Of a DNA stretch of 64,000 bases, positions 32,931-44,540 are shown piece by piece. Under the pieces are notes generated by a model. It was not told the DNA's origin. It made no database searches and saw nothing but the letters and a program-made list of their open reading frames with translations. The stretch comes from Acanthamoeba sp. SK_2022b. Taxonomy: Eukaryota; Discosea; Longamoebia; Acanthamoebidae. The stretch spans positions 25,152-89,151 of the forward strand of contig JANDJZ010000141.1 in assembly GCA_027943245.1 (NCBI GenBank). Direction: 5' to 3'. How positions within the stretch are numbered: the first letter of the stretch is position 1; the number at the start of each line of letters is the position of its first letter. The position numbers and the translations under genes were made by a program.

Positions 32931-33500
32931 GCTACAACTCATTCGATCTATTTATCTAGTTTATTGCCGGTACTCCTTGAATGTTTTATACCTTTTACAG
33001 CAATGAACATGCTGGCATGCGCACCTCATCAGTTCGCTACCTACTTCACCAAGCCACATGCTTCAGCTAACCTCTCTTCAGCAAACAATGTAACAAAATC
33101 ACAGCATCTACTTCACACTGGGCACTACAAACCAAAGGAATAAAACAGTCAGTCAATGGCAGCTTACACAAGCACAATGACAAGTGCCACTACTGGACTG
33201 TGATGTATGGCCCACTCACAGATCATATCTTAGAGTGGAATGAAGGTGCTGCGCCTCCAATGCTGTGTATGCTTAGCCAACCTTCAGCTTAGTAACTGAA
33301 GGCTTGTCAGCTGATCTAGTCAAGTGATGAATTATCACACGTCATGTTGGTGAGTGTAGATGTGGACTGGGAGGTGGGCGGACTGGCCCTTGCCACGTCT
33401 GGGGTTCCGCAAGTGCTTGTTGAGTGCAACCGCGGCCGGAGTTGGCCGGTTAGAACCGAGCACAGTAGGCACTGTTTTACCTTTTTATTTCGCTGTGAGC
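32931..33500. mobile_element. Degenerate retroelement-like sequence
   Basis: AT-richer sequence continuing from the reverse transcriptase fragment. Frame-broken traces such as FATYFTKPHA and QHLLHTGHYK (33030-33140), and VSVDVDWEVGG (33350-33390), recall the distal copia polyprotein (…KPHA…RYL.HT…, and the DADWAG of the RNase H part). No usable ORF. Assignment beyond the RT block is tentative. Confidence 0.4.
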
Positions 33501-34489
33501 TTAGCAGAGGTGGAGGTCCTTGCAGGCGCCGTGGCAGTGAGACGCACAGAAGCTGTGGTCATAAACAATACGAGCAACAATAATTAGCCACTACCACAAA
33601 CGCGTTGTGTGATGAAGCCCAGTGTGCGTACCACTTAGCACAGCCGTGCAGGGCGCTCAGGACCTTGAGGATACACACGAGATCCTCGGGCCCTCCGCAG
33701 GCACTGATGGCACCGGCGATGCCTGCAGCACAGGCGGCCTTCTTGAGGAAGCTGCAGTGCTTGAAGGGCGCGTCGACCTGGATGGCCTGCTCGAACTCGG
33801 CGATCATGCCCAGCACCTGAGTGCTGGCCGTGGGAATGCACTGCGCGGCGCACGAGGCCAGCGCGGTGAAGGCAGCATTGCCCGCACTGAAGCCATTGCG
33901 CAATGAGGATCACACAGTGATGACGACGTCAGCGACATAGCAATGAGTGAGCAATAGTAAATCACTGGGAGTCGGAGAGAGTGATCGTACGCCTTGCTGG
34001 CGCAGGTCTGAAGGCAGGCAACATTGGTGGGCTCGCAGGCAGCTGGTGACGGTGCACTCGAATCAGTACATCAGCAAAACACATGTGCGGCTGCACTCCG
34101 TGCGTAGCGTACCGGCACAGTGGAGGGCGTTGGCGCAGACAGTATCATGCACGCAGAGGTCAAGCTGAGCAGAGCACTTTTGAACGATACAGTCGTTGGC
34201 CTTGACCGCTGTTGGCCGGCGGAGATGTGAGCCATGCATACCGCACATGCTCAGCTTGCGCGCCACAAAAGCAAGGAATACAACGATTCCAAGAGCGAGT
34301 TAAAGCTCCGATCTGAGCTGTGGGCCCAAAGTGGGGCCGGGCGGACACCCTTCAAAGCGATCCACCTCAGTGGCGGGAGGTTCCCCTTTGGCGGCCTTGA
34401 GCGCAGACACATAGATAAGGGGAGTTTAGGTGTGAAAACATACCAGTAAAGGCCACAAGCACGAGAAGGAAGGCAAAGACGGCGCGCAT
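33501..34489 (-). CDS. Secreted cysteine-rich protein with VDE-N-terminus-like pattern, copy A
   Basis: Five exons in phase: 34489..34444, 34208..34113, 34042..33991, 33886..33632, 33552..33501; 166 residues. Exon 1 is a signal peptide (FAFLLVLVAF). The mature protein starts NDCIVQKCSAQLDLCVHDTVC and goes on with ACLQTCAS, SCAAQCIP, FKHCSFLKKAAC, CGGPEDLVC and a Cys/His-rich C-terminus FCASHCHGACKDLHLC. The first half matches, Cys for Cys, the N-terminal domain of plant violaxanthin de-epoxidase (C-x3-KC-x4-L-x-x-C-x-x-D-x-x-C... ACLQTC ... C-x3-C-x-P). The lipocalin catalytic domain is absent, so de-epoxidase activity is not implied. Exon lengths are identical to copy B. Function unknown. 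Confidence 0.85.
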
Positions 34490-36161
34490 CGTGGTGTGTT
34501 TGTCGTTTACACTGTGTGGAAGAAAAAACAGCAACCTTCAACCCCGAAGCTCGCGGTACTACTCACTCCTGACTTTCGGGGCTTGATGACGCGGGATAAC
34601 CATCAGGCGAATTTCTTGCTCCCGGTCTCCGTAATTTGGCCCGGTGGCAGCACCGAAAGAACTAATGATCGTGGTCTGCTTGCGTGAGTCAATGGTATTG
34701 CAGGAGGCAGGCACAAAATTACATGTAAGCTAAGAGCAATAGCTGAAAATATGATATTGAACATTGATAATCTATGATCACCTATCTTACAGCTCTCCAG
34801 GAGAGCAAGTTGAACTTACTCCATCAGAGACTGGGCTTTAATCTTCCCTGATTGGTTACTCACATCTGTTGCCTGGTGGTCCCCATGCTACCCCCCATGG
34901 AGAAAGACTAGCTACAACACCCAGTCAACCAGTAGAGTACCAGACCTGCTCACTTGGTGCAGAATTGGTGGACCATAATGGTATGTTGTCAATTTTGGAA
35001 GGTAAAATGGAATATAGATCATCATATAACCTCCTCTATTATCAAATGAGAGGTCGAAAATGACTGGAGTTTTTTTGTGCACTCATTCCCAGGAAGGTGG
35101 TGCTATATGGTGAATTTAACCTGCTTCAGACCAAGTTTACAATAAGACAAAACAGGAAGGGAGAGAAACCCCTGAATCCACACATCACCTGAAACTGTTC
35201 CCTTCCAGGCTGCAAGATTCAGTCTTAGCATTGATGTTTGCCCATGCAAAGCCAATGTCCAAACATTGCTGATGAGTGGGGTAGCTGGCACATCAAAAAA
35301 CTGACTCATACATGACCAGGTGGCAGGTCTATATGTGTGGCACAATGGTGGCAAGCAAGCATGTGTGTGCTGAAGGAGGTGTGCTGGCCAAACCTGCGCA
35401 ATGTCATCAGCAAGGATGCAGTCAATGAGGCAGGTGCAAACACACCAGCTGCATGTGCATGACAGTGCAGCATTTAGCCATGTGGTGCAGGAGCTACACC
35501 ATCAGCATGGTACATGCAAATGGGTGTGTTGCTTTAAGTGATTGCAAGGAATTTGGTGGGATGGACCAGGCAATCAAACTCAGAACCCCATGGCAAGTGC
35601 ATTTTACCATTGATATCATTCTTGCAGTGCAGTGACGTTGATGGCCTTCTTGAGGTTATGCTTGCCATACCATTGCTTATACATGTGTATGCAATGCTCA
35701 TGAATTGGTGATCCACATGTGTACACTGTCATTCCTGAAGAGAAAGATTTTGGGACCTGGTGTTATAAGCCCACCATCCATGTACCATGTCCATGCTCCA
35801 GGGCAATGTTGGTGTTGCAACCTGGATTCTTCCAGCACTGTCCACACCTGCACAACCATGCAGCCAAGCACATCCTTCAAGGTAACATTGACAGTCCTGC
35901 TGCAGCAGCCAGAGCTCACACCAACCTGCCTGTACCACCTCCTGCAACAGAGTGAGGGGTAATGACAGTGATGATGGTTCTTACCATGGATATCACAACT
36001 CCAACCTTCCAAAAAGTAGCCATGGCATCATGAACTTCCCTACTGCTACATGAATTTGCGTTGATAGTGCAACACATGTGGAGTCGATTAGACCGACAGA
36101 AGAACTGGCGTGATGTCGCTCTACAACGATGATCGCAGGTGAGATCTGATCACCGGTGAGA
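34490..36161. other. Gene-poor spacer, probable decayed retroelement
   Basis: Between copy A's start and copy B's stop. Base composition falls well below neighbouring coding DNA, with TG/CA-rich text, after about 34700. Frame-broken fragments such as LLHQRLGF (34815) and YTVIPEEKDF (35720) are weakly reminiscent of copia integrase-region motifs, but none is convincing alone. The first 200 bases are copy A's promoter and resemble copy B's (GGGGCTTGATGACG is close to GGGGGCTTGATGACG near 37190). No intact gene. Confidence 0.45.
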
Positions 36162-37098
36162 CTAGCAGAGGTGGAGGTCCTTGCAGGCGCCGTGGCAGTG
36201 AGACGCACAGAAGCTGTGGTCAACAATAATTAGCCACGCCACAAACGCGTTGTGTGCTGAAGCCCATGGTGCACATACCACTCAGCACAGCCGTGCAGGG
36301 CTTTCAGGACCTTGAGGATACACACGAGATCCTCGGGCCCTCCGCAGGCAGCAACAGCACCAGCGATGGCCGCAGCACAGGCGGCCTTCTTGAGGAAGCT
36401 GCAGTGCTTGAAGGGCGCGTCGACCTGGATGGCCTGCTCGAACTCGGCGATCATGCCCAGCACCTGAGTGCTGGCCGTGGGAATGCACTGCGCGGCGCAC
36501 GAGGCCAGCGCGGTGAAGGCAGCGTTGCCCGCACTGAAGCCATTGCAATGAAGATGACGTGAACATGGCAGGTGGGCGATCAATAGTAAAGCACTGGGAG
36601 TTGGGGAGAGTGATCGTACGCCTTGCTGGCGCAGGTCTGAAGGCAGGCGACATTGGTGGGTTCGCAAGCAGCTGGTGACAATGAACTCGAATAAGTACAT
36701 CAGCAAAACACACGAGCGGAAATACACTCTGCGCGTGGCGTACCGGCGCAGTGGAGGGCGTTGGAGCAGACGGTGTCGTGCACACAGAGGTCAACCTGAA
36801 CAGAGCACTTCTGGACAACGCAGTCGTTGGCCTTGACAGCTGTTGGCCGGCAGAAGTGTGAGCCATTTATCGCATTCACAGCTTGCGCAGCCAGCAAAGC
36901 ACAAACGAATACAACTCTTCCGATCACTGGGGCCGGGTTTAGAGCTTCAACGCGGCCACCATGGTTTCAGGAGAAGCCCGGCGATTCAATTGGTGGCCTT
37001 GGGGAGCCCCGGAAGAACATAGAGACAACGGAGTTAAGGTGTGAAAACATACCAGTAAAGGCCACAAGCACGAGAAGGAAGGCAAAGACGGCGCGCAT
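36162..37098 (-). CDS. Secreted cysteine-rich protein with VDE-N-terminus-like pattern, copy B
   Basis: Five exons in phase with the same lengths as copy A (46, 96, 52, 255, 52): 37098..37053, 36839..36744, 36671..36620, 36533..36279, 36213..36162; 166 residues. The signal peptide is identical to copy A's. The mature N-terminus NDCVVQKCSVQVDLCVHDTVC differs at a few positions, and the last exon is identical in protein sequence. All cysteines seen in copy A are kept. Differences cluster in the second exon and in the Ala-rich segment after KKAAC. A recent local duplication is the simplest account; the retention of all Cys argues that both copies are functional. Confidence 0.85.
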
Positions 37099-37568
37099 TG
37101 AGGTGGTGTTTAGTCGTCTTCGGTGTGGAACAGAAAAAACAGCAAGCTTCAACCCGTCCCTGAAAATGGCGGTGCTTTACTCATTATTCGGGGGCTTGAT
37201 GACGAGAGATACGCACATCCGGTAGACCGGACTCCGGCCCAAGGCGCGTGCTGTCGTGGAATGCGAGGGCTATGGCGTGTAGCCGTCACTCTTTGCTCTT
37301 AAACGAACGTGGCGTCGATACCGCCTACCACGTCGACACCAGGCGACACTCAAGCAATGGCTTGTCAAGTTTATGCTGTGGCCATGTCTGCACTCGGCCA
37401 TGTCCTTGGCGATGCCTAACACACCAATTGGTGCTGAAATTTCGACAGGCACTCTTTGGGCCGTAAGAAGCGCATCGCCGGCTGGTGGCACACCAGACAG
37501 CACAGACTTGCGTATTGAGCAACAGAACTCAAACGAACTACTCCATACACTTACACTTAGCACACAAG
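37099..37568. promoter_or_regulatory. Divergent promoter region, cysteine-rich copy B / ALDH
   Basis: 470 bases between two divergent start codons. No credible ORF. The copy B-proximal 100 bases resemble the region upstream of copy A. Confidence 0.45.
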
Positions 37569-38997
37569 ATGGCCACCAAGGGACAAGAGGAGGCAAGCGG
37601 TCCGCTCAAGCTCTTCGACCAAGAGATGAAGATCCCATCGGACAAGAAGATACCTAAGCTGCAGACCAAGATGCTGATAGACAACAAGTGGGTGGACTCC
37701 AAGTCCCACAAGACCTTCGCCAGCATCAACCCGGCCACAGGCGAAAAGATCTGTGACGTGGCCGAGGCCCACGCTGAGGACGTCGACTGGGCCGTGCAGT
37801 CGGCCAAGCGCGCGTTCCCCAAGTGGGCCAAGACGCCAGGTGAGACCCACAATTGCGTGACGATCCTATATTCGTCCAATAAGAAGGCTCACAATTTTGC
37901 ATGGCAACCACTCCAGGGCCCGAGAGAGCCCGGTTGCTGTTCAAGCTATCGGAGCTGATCGAGCAGCACCAGGACGAGATCGCGGCGGTGGAGACCCTGG
38001 ACAACGGCAAGCCCTACACCACGCACGCCAAGAAATTCGACCTGCCGCTGGCCATCAACACCTACCGCTACTACGCCGGTTGGGCCGACAAGCTACAGGG
38101 CAAGACCATCCCCGTGTCCGGCCCCTACCACGCCTACTCACTCCTCCAACCTGTCGGCGTAGTGGGTTCCATCATTCCCTGGAACGTGCGTGCCAAGCAT
38201 TCCACTGAGTGTGCAGACATGGTTGACGTGGAGGCCAGCAAGACTGACCGTGAGCCTCGTCTCTATCGTACCCAGTTCCCGCTGGTGATGCAGGCGTGGA
38301 AGCTAGGACCGGCGCTGGCCGCAGGCTGCACGGTGGTGCTGAAGCCCTCGGACAAGACGCCGCTATCTGCCCTGCTCGTGGGCCAGTTGATCATCGAGGC
38401 CGGCTTCCCGCCGGGCGTGGTCAACATCATCCCCGGACACGGCAGCGAGATCGGTAAGGCCCTGGCCTGCCACATGGACGTGGCCAAGGTCGCCTTCACC
38501 GGTTCCACCGCCGTCGGCCGCAAGGTCCTCAAATACGCCGCCAAAAGGTACACCTGTCAGACTGACCCGTCGACTGGACTTGGTTGACTTTTCGGGGCGG
38601 GAGCAGCAACCTGAAGAGGACAACGCTGGAGCTGGGCGGCAAGAGCCCCAACATCGTGTTGGACGACTGCGACTTTGAGAAGACTGTGGCGATCTCCCTG
38701 GAGGGCGTGTACATGAACGCGGGCCAGTGTTGCTGCGCAGGCACGCGACTGCTGGTCCAGGACACCATCTACGACAAGTTTGTCGACAGGGTAGGATATC
38801 CCTGCCATGGCAAGCTATCGAACGCATCAGCTCATAACCAACACCAACACACACCTGCAGCTGGTGGAATTGACGAATCAGAGAAAGATCGGCAATCCGT
38901 TCAACGACGAAACTGAGCAGGGGCCCGTCATCGACGAGGAGCAGTTCAATCGCATCATGGACTACATAAAGGCACACAATCCCATCCATCCATGCAT

Positions 38998-39035
<38 letters not shown>

Positions 39036-39731
39036 CACACACACATCACACACACACAGCGGCGCTGACCCAGCAAGAGCAGGTGGGAAAGCAGGAGGGC
39101 GCGACGCTGGTGGCCGGCGGGTACCGATTGGGGGACAAGGGCTACTTCATCGCCCCCACGATCTTTGCCGACGTCGACGACAACATGCGCATCTCCAAGG
39201 AGGAGATCTTCGGGCCCGTCCTCGTCGTGGAGAAATTCTCGAGTGCGTGTTTCTCTCCTCTCCCCGCCCCTGTCTCCTTGTCCCTTCCCAGCGCTGATGT
39301 GGACCGGCTCGCAGCGATCGACGAGGCCATCGAAAAGGCCAACCACACGACCTACGGCCTCGGCGGCTCCGTTTTCACCCAGTACGGGCTTTTCTCGCAT
39401 CCCTCGGTGTTCATGGCCATTGGATGATTGTGTTTGCGATGACTCGTGTGACCATCTCGAACAGGGACATCAAGAAATACCTCAAGGTCTCCGAGGCTGT
39501 CCAGGCTGGCATCGTTTGGGTCAACTGTATGCTTACTCCTCCCCCGGCGCGTGCGCATGCGTCAGCCAACACACGCTCACTCGTCTATCCGGGGGGGGGA
39601 CAGGCTACAACGTGCTGGAGGCGGCGTTGCCGTTTGGTGGGTGGAAGGAGTCGGGCATCGGGCGCGAGCTGGGCGAGGAGGGACTCCACAATTACTTGGA
39701 ACACAAGTCAGTCTGCGTCGCGCTCGAATAA
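37569..39731 (+). CDS. NAD(P)-dependent aldehyde dehydrogenase (ALDH1/2-like)
   Basis: Nine exons in phase: 37569..37839, 37917..38185, 38276..38547, 38607..38790, 38861..38971, 39083..39246, 39292..39381, 39465..39526, 39604..39731; 516 residues. It oxidises aldehydes to carboxylic acids. Motifs: [30 protein letters not shown] (Rossmann), [12 protein letters not shown] (catalytic Glu), NAGQCCCAG (catalytic Cys), [26 protein letters not shown]. The order and length fit the ALDH1/ALDH2 class. No clear presequence, so likely cytosolic. Intron 38972-39082 has no GT anywhere near its start and must use GC. It also holds a CA microsatellite. Confidence 0.95.
38998..39057 (+). repeat. (CA)n microsatellite in ALDH intron
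   Basis: CA repeat with two interruptions (TCACACACA) inside the GC-AG intron. Confidence 0.95.
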
Positions 39732-39793
39732 AGTCCCACGAGGCCTGTTGCTTTATTATTATTATTATTATTATTTTATTCTATTTTTATTCT

Positions 39794-41208
39794 TCAATGG
39801 CGTGGCAGGGTGGTGTTCATGGCCTTCTCCAAAAGGGGGAGGTAGGTCGGGTTCATGTGCGTCCCGTCCAATTCCAACGCCTTGTTGAAGCCTACCCCCC
39901 CCCCAACCAAACCAAAAATGCGCGTGAATTCCAAGCACGAACACATCACACTGGTAGCCACGCGTACCGGTGCCGTCGGGAGTGAGGAGGTCGTCAAAGA
40001 AGTCGAGCCAGTACAGCCAGTGCGTTCCTAGGACATGCGTCTTGAAGAGCTCGTTGAACACCTTGACCGTGTTCCTGTGCGCATGGGGGGCGAGCTCTTG
40101 GGTAAGAAGCGTGCGCAGTCGCATTGCTGCGCGCGGTGTGATGATCACTCCGTGCCTGGTCTCGTTGAGGACGGGCACCACCGGGTGGATGAAGATGTTC
40201 CACTTGTACTTGTGCCGCAGCTCCTCCAGCACGTTGAGAAATATTTGTATCGTGACCTGGTCCCAATCAAAGATCGATTCAAGGATTAAAAAAGCGAATA
40301 AAAATCTTCAAATATTCTTTATCCCAAATAATAATAATAATAATAATAATTATTATTATCTGATTATTGAATGATGGTGGTAAATCAATTTAACGAGCGC
40401 GGTGCGTACCTGGGCGCCCTCCGCCAGGTCGCGATACCGACATTTCTCGACCGACACGAGGAGCCCTTCTCGGCAGTCTATCTCGCCAAACAGGAACACC
40501 ACATCCGAATGCGGGGGTACTGCCACACACACGACACACGACACACGACACACGCACACACGCACACGCGCACACACGTCGCATTCAATAACGCTCGCAC
40601 TACGCCCATGCGCAGGCGCACGAGGCAAGGCGTGGTGGGCGTACTGGTGGACACGACGTTGTAGAAATTGTTCTTGGGGAAGAACACGCTCTCGGGGCGC
40701 AAGTGCCACATCTTGAGGCCCGTGACCAGCATGGGCTTGAGCAACCGGTCCTCGCCCTGCTCACCGCATCGATTGGTGAAGGGGGGTTGGGGGGGACAGT
40801 GCGGCAGCGCATGCAACAGGGTCAGCAGCCTCTCCCTTGACGCAGCCCGCTCGCCCGCCTCGTTGAGTTGGGGACACGCACGCACCTTGATGTTGATGGT
40901 GTGCCAGGCCGTGGCCATGCTGTGGCTGTCCCCGACCACGTAGAGCGGGCGGCTGTCCTTGAGCGGAAGCCTTTAAATAAAATAAAATAAATAAATGCAA
41001 TAAATCACCACGAAATAATAATAATAATAATAATAGATAGATTAGCATGTGTAGGCATGGGCGTGCGTGTGTGAAGGGTTTGCAGGTTGTACTTGAGATA
41101 GCCCATGAGCTGAGCGATGCAGCAATAGTAGGCGTGCTCGTTTCGGATCGTGGTGGTGTGAAGCTCCCTTCCCTCGCGTACTGGTTCTGTTGTGGGGCCC
41201 ATTCAGTT

Positions 41209-41297
<89 letters not shown>

Positions 41298-42441
41298 GAC
41301 ACACAAGACACACAAGACACACAAGACACACAAGACACACAAGACACACAAGACACACAAGACACACAAGACACACAAGACACACAAGACACACAAGACA
41401 CACAAGACACACAAGACACACACATGCGCATGCGCCAACAATGATGTGGTATGAGATTTGTGGAGGGAGGATCACCGATGAGCTTGATGAGGGCCTGGAC
41501 CAGGTCGAGCGCGCCGACGATGAAGACAATCTTGACCAGCGTGCAGAAGAAGGCCAGAAGATCGAGCTCCTCCGCGCTGTACGGTCGCTTCGGCCCGCCG
41601 CTCCTCCTCTCCGTCGCCGCCTCCTCGCTCCCCGCGACGTCGGGCGCCGCTCCGCTCTCCGGCTGGACCTTCTCCTTGGCGCTCTCCCTGCCCTGCTTCT
41701 TGCGTCGATTCTGTCGACCACAAACACATGTCGACACAAATTAGTCGGTGGGTGTCCGACCATCGACGAGAGCCAACAGCGTGTGCCGCCTACCTTGCTG
41801 ATCTTGTCCTTGCCCGGCCTGTGCATCTCGTGGTGGCGTCCCGAATGCTCGAGCAGGTCCTCGACGTCGGCGATGACCCGCAGGACGTCGCCGCACGCGA
41901 GCCTCGACACGTCGTCGGACACGAGGGTCAACTGCGCGTTGGCCCGGCAGTAGGCCTTCACCTCGTCGAACGCCCGCTGGTACTGGTTCAGCACCTGGTC
42001 AACGCGACACGCGTCGCCATGTAAGCACCATCGCCTCGCAACCCCCCCCCCAACACGACCATGTGCGCGCGCGCGCGTGTGTGTGCGTGTGGGGGGCGAG
42101 AGAGCAGCGGTGAGAGATACCTCGAAGCCGTGGATAAGATTGAGCGCGTATGAGGAGGACTCGGGCTTCAGCGCCAAGGCCTTGAGGTACAGCTGCGTCG
42201 ACTCTTCCACGGCTGCGCGTCGCGGCGCACGGAGTCGTTCGTTTGATCGATCAGCATGAGCAACACGACGGCCGTCGATGTCGCGGGCGAGGTGGAGGTA
42301 CCGCCATAGTCTTTGATCACCGTCGCCAGGAAGCCGAAGGCTGCCGCCGCGGACGATGGCACAGCGGCAAGCTCCTTGACCAACTAGAATCGATAGACGA
42401 CAGTGATCAACTGCTCCGCGATTCTCCAGAAACGCGCGCGT

Positions 42442-42496
<55 letters not shown>

Positions 42497-44405
42497 ACAG
42501 GCGCATGCACGACACGCACGCACGCACCATTTCGACGCCTCCTTCACCGCGAAGGATGTTCGTGATCTGCCGCCGCGTCTCCGCGTGATCGGGCTTGTGC
42601 ACTAACACGCGCAGGAAGGCGTGCAGGGCGTCAGTTCTCTGGTTGGCCTCGATCAGAGCCTTGCCGTACTCCACCAGCGCCTCGTCGTCGTTCTCATCCT
42701 CCTTCAGTATGCTCTGTTATCGGGAATGGAAAGGTTCGGTGGTTGGCTGCGTCTGTAGTCATCGCCCCCGAAGCAGGCTTAGGCTTACCGTGAAAATCTG
42801 CACAGCGCTGTCTCTTTGGCCGGCGGCGTACATGGCACGGCCCGCGAGGACCTTTTTACACAAAATCATAGGAAAAACTAATTTTAGTGGACCAAATAAA
42901 TTTATTATTCAATTCTATTATTAATTTTATTTTAAAGAATAGTAAATTCATTAATTTAATGACATCACGGACCTTGAATTTGTTGAGAGCTGATGGGGGC
43001 TGTCCGGCTTTATTGGCGCTGGCCAAGGCGTTCAAGTAGCATTGGAGCGCCGGCAGGTAGGCCTCGGTGGCGTACAGGCAGTCGCCGAGCCTGCGTTCCG
43101 TCGAAACGCACAGAACACAGCAGGGAATGAGACCAACAGCGAATCGGCCAGAACAAACACCAAATAAAGAATTCATGAAGAAGGGGAGGTTTGAAGAGCG
43201 CTGCTTGTACTTGGTGTGGAACTCGGGGTCGAGCGAGTAAACCTCTGTGCCACGCATCAGGTAAGGCAGGGCCTGGTCGTACTTGTGGATGCTCAGCCAG
43301 ATCTTGCCTGTGCCACAGGGTCAGCGGTCGCCACCAAAATAAAATCACCAGAATAAAACAATAAAATTAAATTGATTTTAATTGATATGTAAAAAAAATT
43401 ATGCGCACCCAGCTGCATGAGGCACATCTTCTGGTTCGGGATGAGAGCCAACACTTGCTCGAATATGGCGACCGCATGCTGGATGAACCCAAGTTGCAAC
43501 AGCACGTGTTGGACGATTAGTTCACGAAGAGAGCACACAACAAAAGGGTGTGCGCATGAGTACCTTGTAGTTGCCCTTTTGGCGTGATTGTTCGGCAATG
43601 GCGAGCGAATGTTCGATGTACTGTCGCACGGCGGGGTTGGCTGCCGTGCTGGGGTCGAGTGGGTCTGGCAGGCTTGGCGCCACATTTGTACCACTCCTTA
43701 AGGACACGCGCGACCACGCCATTTCACAACACACACCGCTACTGGTCAGCGCAGTGCGCTTTCCAATCAAAAGAAGTGGTACCTCTCCGCAGAGAGTCGC
43801 AAGGACGCCATCAGCGTAGCCGCATCAAGGTCGGACGACGGCTGCGACGTAGTGGTGGTCGTGGTCGCTGGCGAGGCGGCGGCTGGTGGCGTCGCCTTTG
43901 GCGTGGCAGGCGAGGTAGAAGTCGAAATAGAAGTAGTGGGTGGTGTAGACGAAGGAGACGGCTTCAAAGAAGGAGTTGTAGTGGCGGGCGAGGCCAACGC
44001 CACAACGTAGAGATCGGCACGGTCTTCGACAGACTTTACCACGCGCGCGTCCTGCCTGTACTGCTTCTTTCTGTGTTGTTTTTAGATATATATATTATTA
44101 TTATTATTATTTGTGGAAGTTTAAAAATAATTATAATTACAGTTGGTGCGCACTTTTCGTTCACAACAGCAAGCTCAGCTGCTGGCGGCAACGAGTGACC
44201 TGCCGAGGCATGCCGCTTGTTGTATGCGCCCACAAACCTCTGGAGTGATTTCAATGGGAAGATTATTTATCTGCCACCGTTTGTGGTTTGAACCCCAGCA
44301 TACCGCAAGCAGCTCGCAAAACGTGTCAGGAGCATCGTCGGCCAGGGCCAGGACGAGAGTGTACTCGGGTAATCCGCTGCCCTCGAAGTGGAGGTACAGC
44401 TTCAT
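39794..44405 (-). CDS. TPR-repeat protein with C-terminal SGNH/GDSL-type hydrolase domain
   Basis: Starts at ATG 44405 (MKLYLHFEGSGLPEYTLVLA) and ends at 39794 (TTLPRH). Exon 1 joins in phase to 44243 (LLA|RFVGAYNKRH). A Pro/Ser/Thr-rich linker (about 43830-44000) precedes TPR-like helices: AVAIFEQVLALIPNQKMCLMQLG, KIWLSIHKYDQALPYLMRGTE, LYATEAYLPALQCYLNAL, VEYGKALIEANQRTDALHAF. The C-terminal part has RPLYVVGDSHS (GDS nucleophile block, about 40935), VFLFGEIDCREG (Gly/Asp block, about 40490) and IFIHPVVPVLNETR, the sequence of motifs of an SGNH hydrolase. A hydrophobic helix, FFCTLVKIVFIVGALDLVQAL, is encoded near 41500-41560. Substrate unknown. Introns carry CA/GT repeats and a 9-bp minisatellite. 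Internal exon borders are approximate. Confidence 0.75.
41211..41296. repeat. (CA)n microsatellite
   Basis: About 43 CA units on the plus strand (GT in the transcript), directly joined to a 9-bp minisatellite. Confidence 0.95.
41297..41422. repeat. 9-bp minisatellite, unit ACACACAAG
   Basis: About 14 near-perfect tandem copies of a 9-base unit that looks like CA repeat with one AG substitution, immediately following the pure CA tract in an intron of the TPR-SGNH gene. Confidence 0.95.
42443..42495. repeat. (CA)n microsatellite in TPR-SGNH gene intron
   Basis: About 26 CA units (GT on the sense strand of the minus-strand gene). Confidence 0.95.
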
Positions 44406-44540
44406 CTTCTGGGCGCGTAAAGAAAATGATTTCTTTCTTTCTTGTTGTCTTTTCTCTTTTATTTAGCTGTTTTATTCTTTTTAAATCATATCCAAGGTGA
44501 AGAAAGAGAAAGGTGCAAGAGAAGAGACTCAAAGATCCTC

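Noticed and set aside
35698..36012. Minus-strand ORF of 104 codons between the cysteine-rich genes
   Set aside because: Trp/His/Cys-rich random-looking translation of degenerate sequence, with no conserved motif.
41297..41422. CRISPR-like or array structure
   Set aside because: Units are contiguous 9-mers without spacers; this is a minisatellite in a eukaryotic intron.
41203..42519. 438-codon minus-strand ORF with Val-Cys repeats
   Set aside because: Most of it is translation of the CA/GT and 9-bp repeats in introns of the TPR-SGNH gene.
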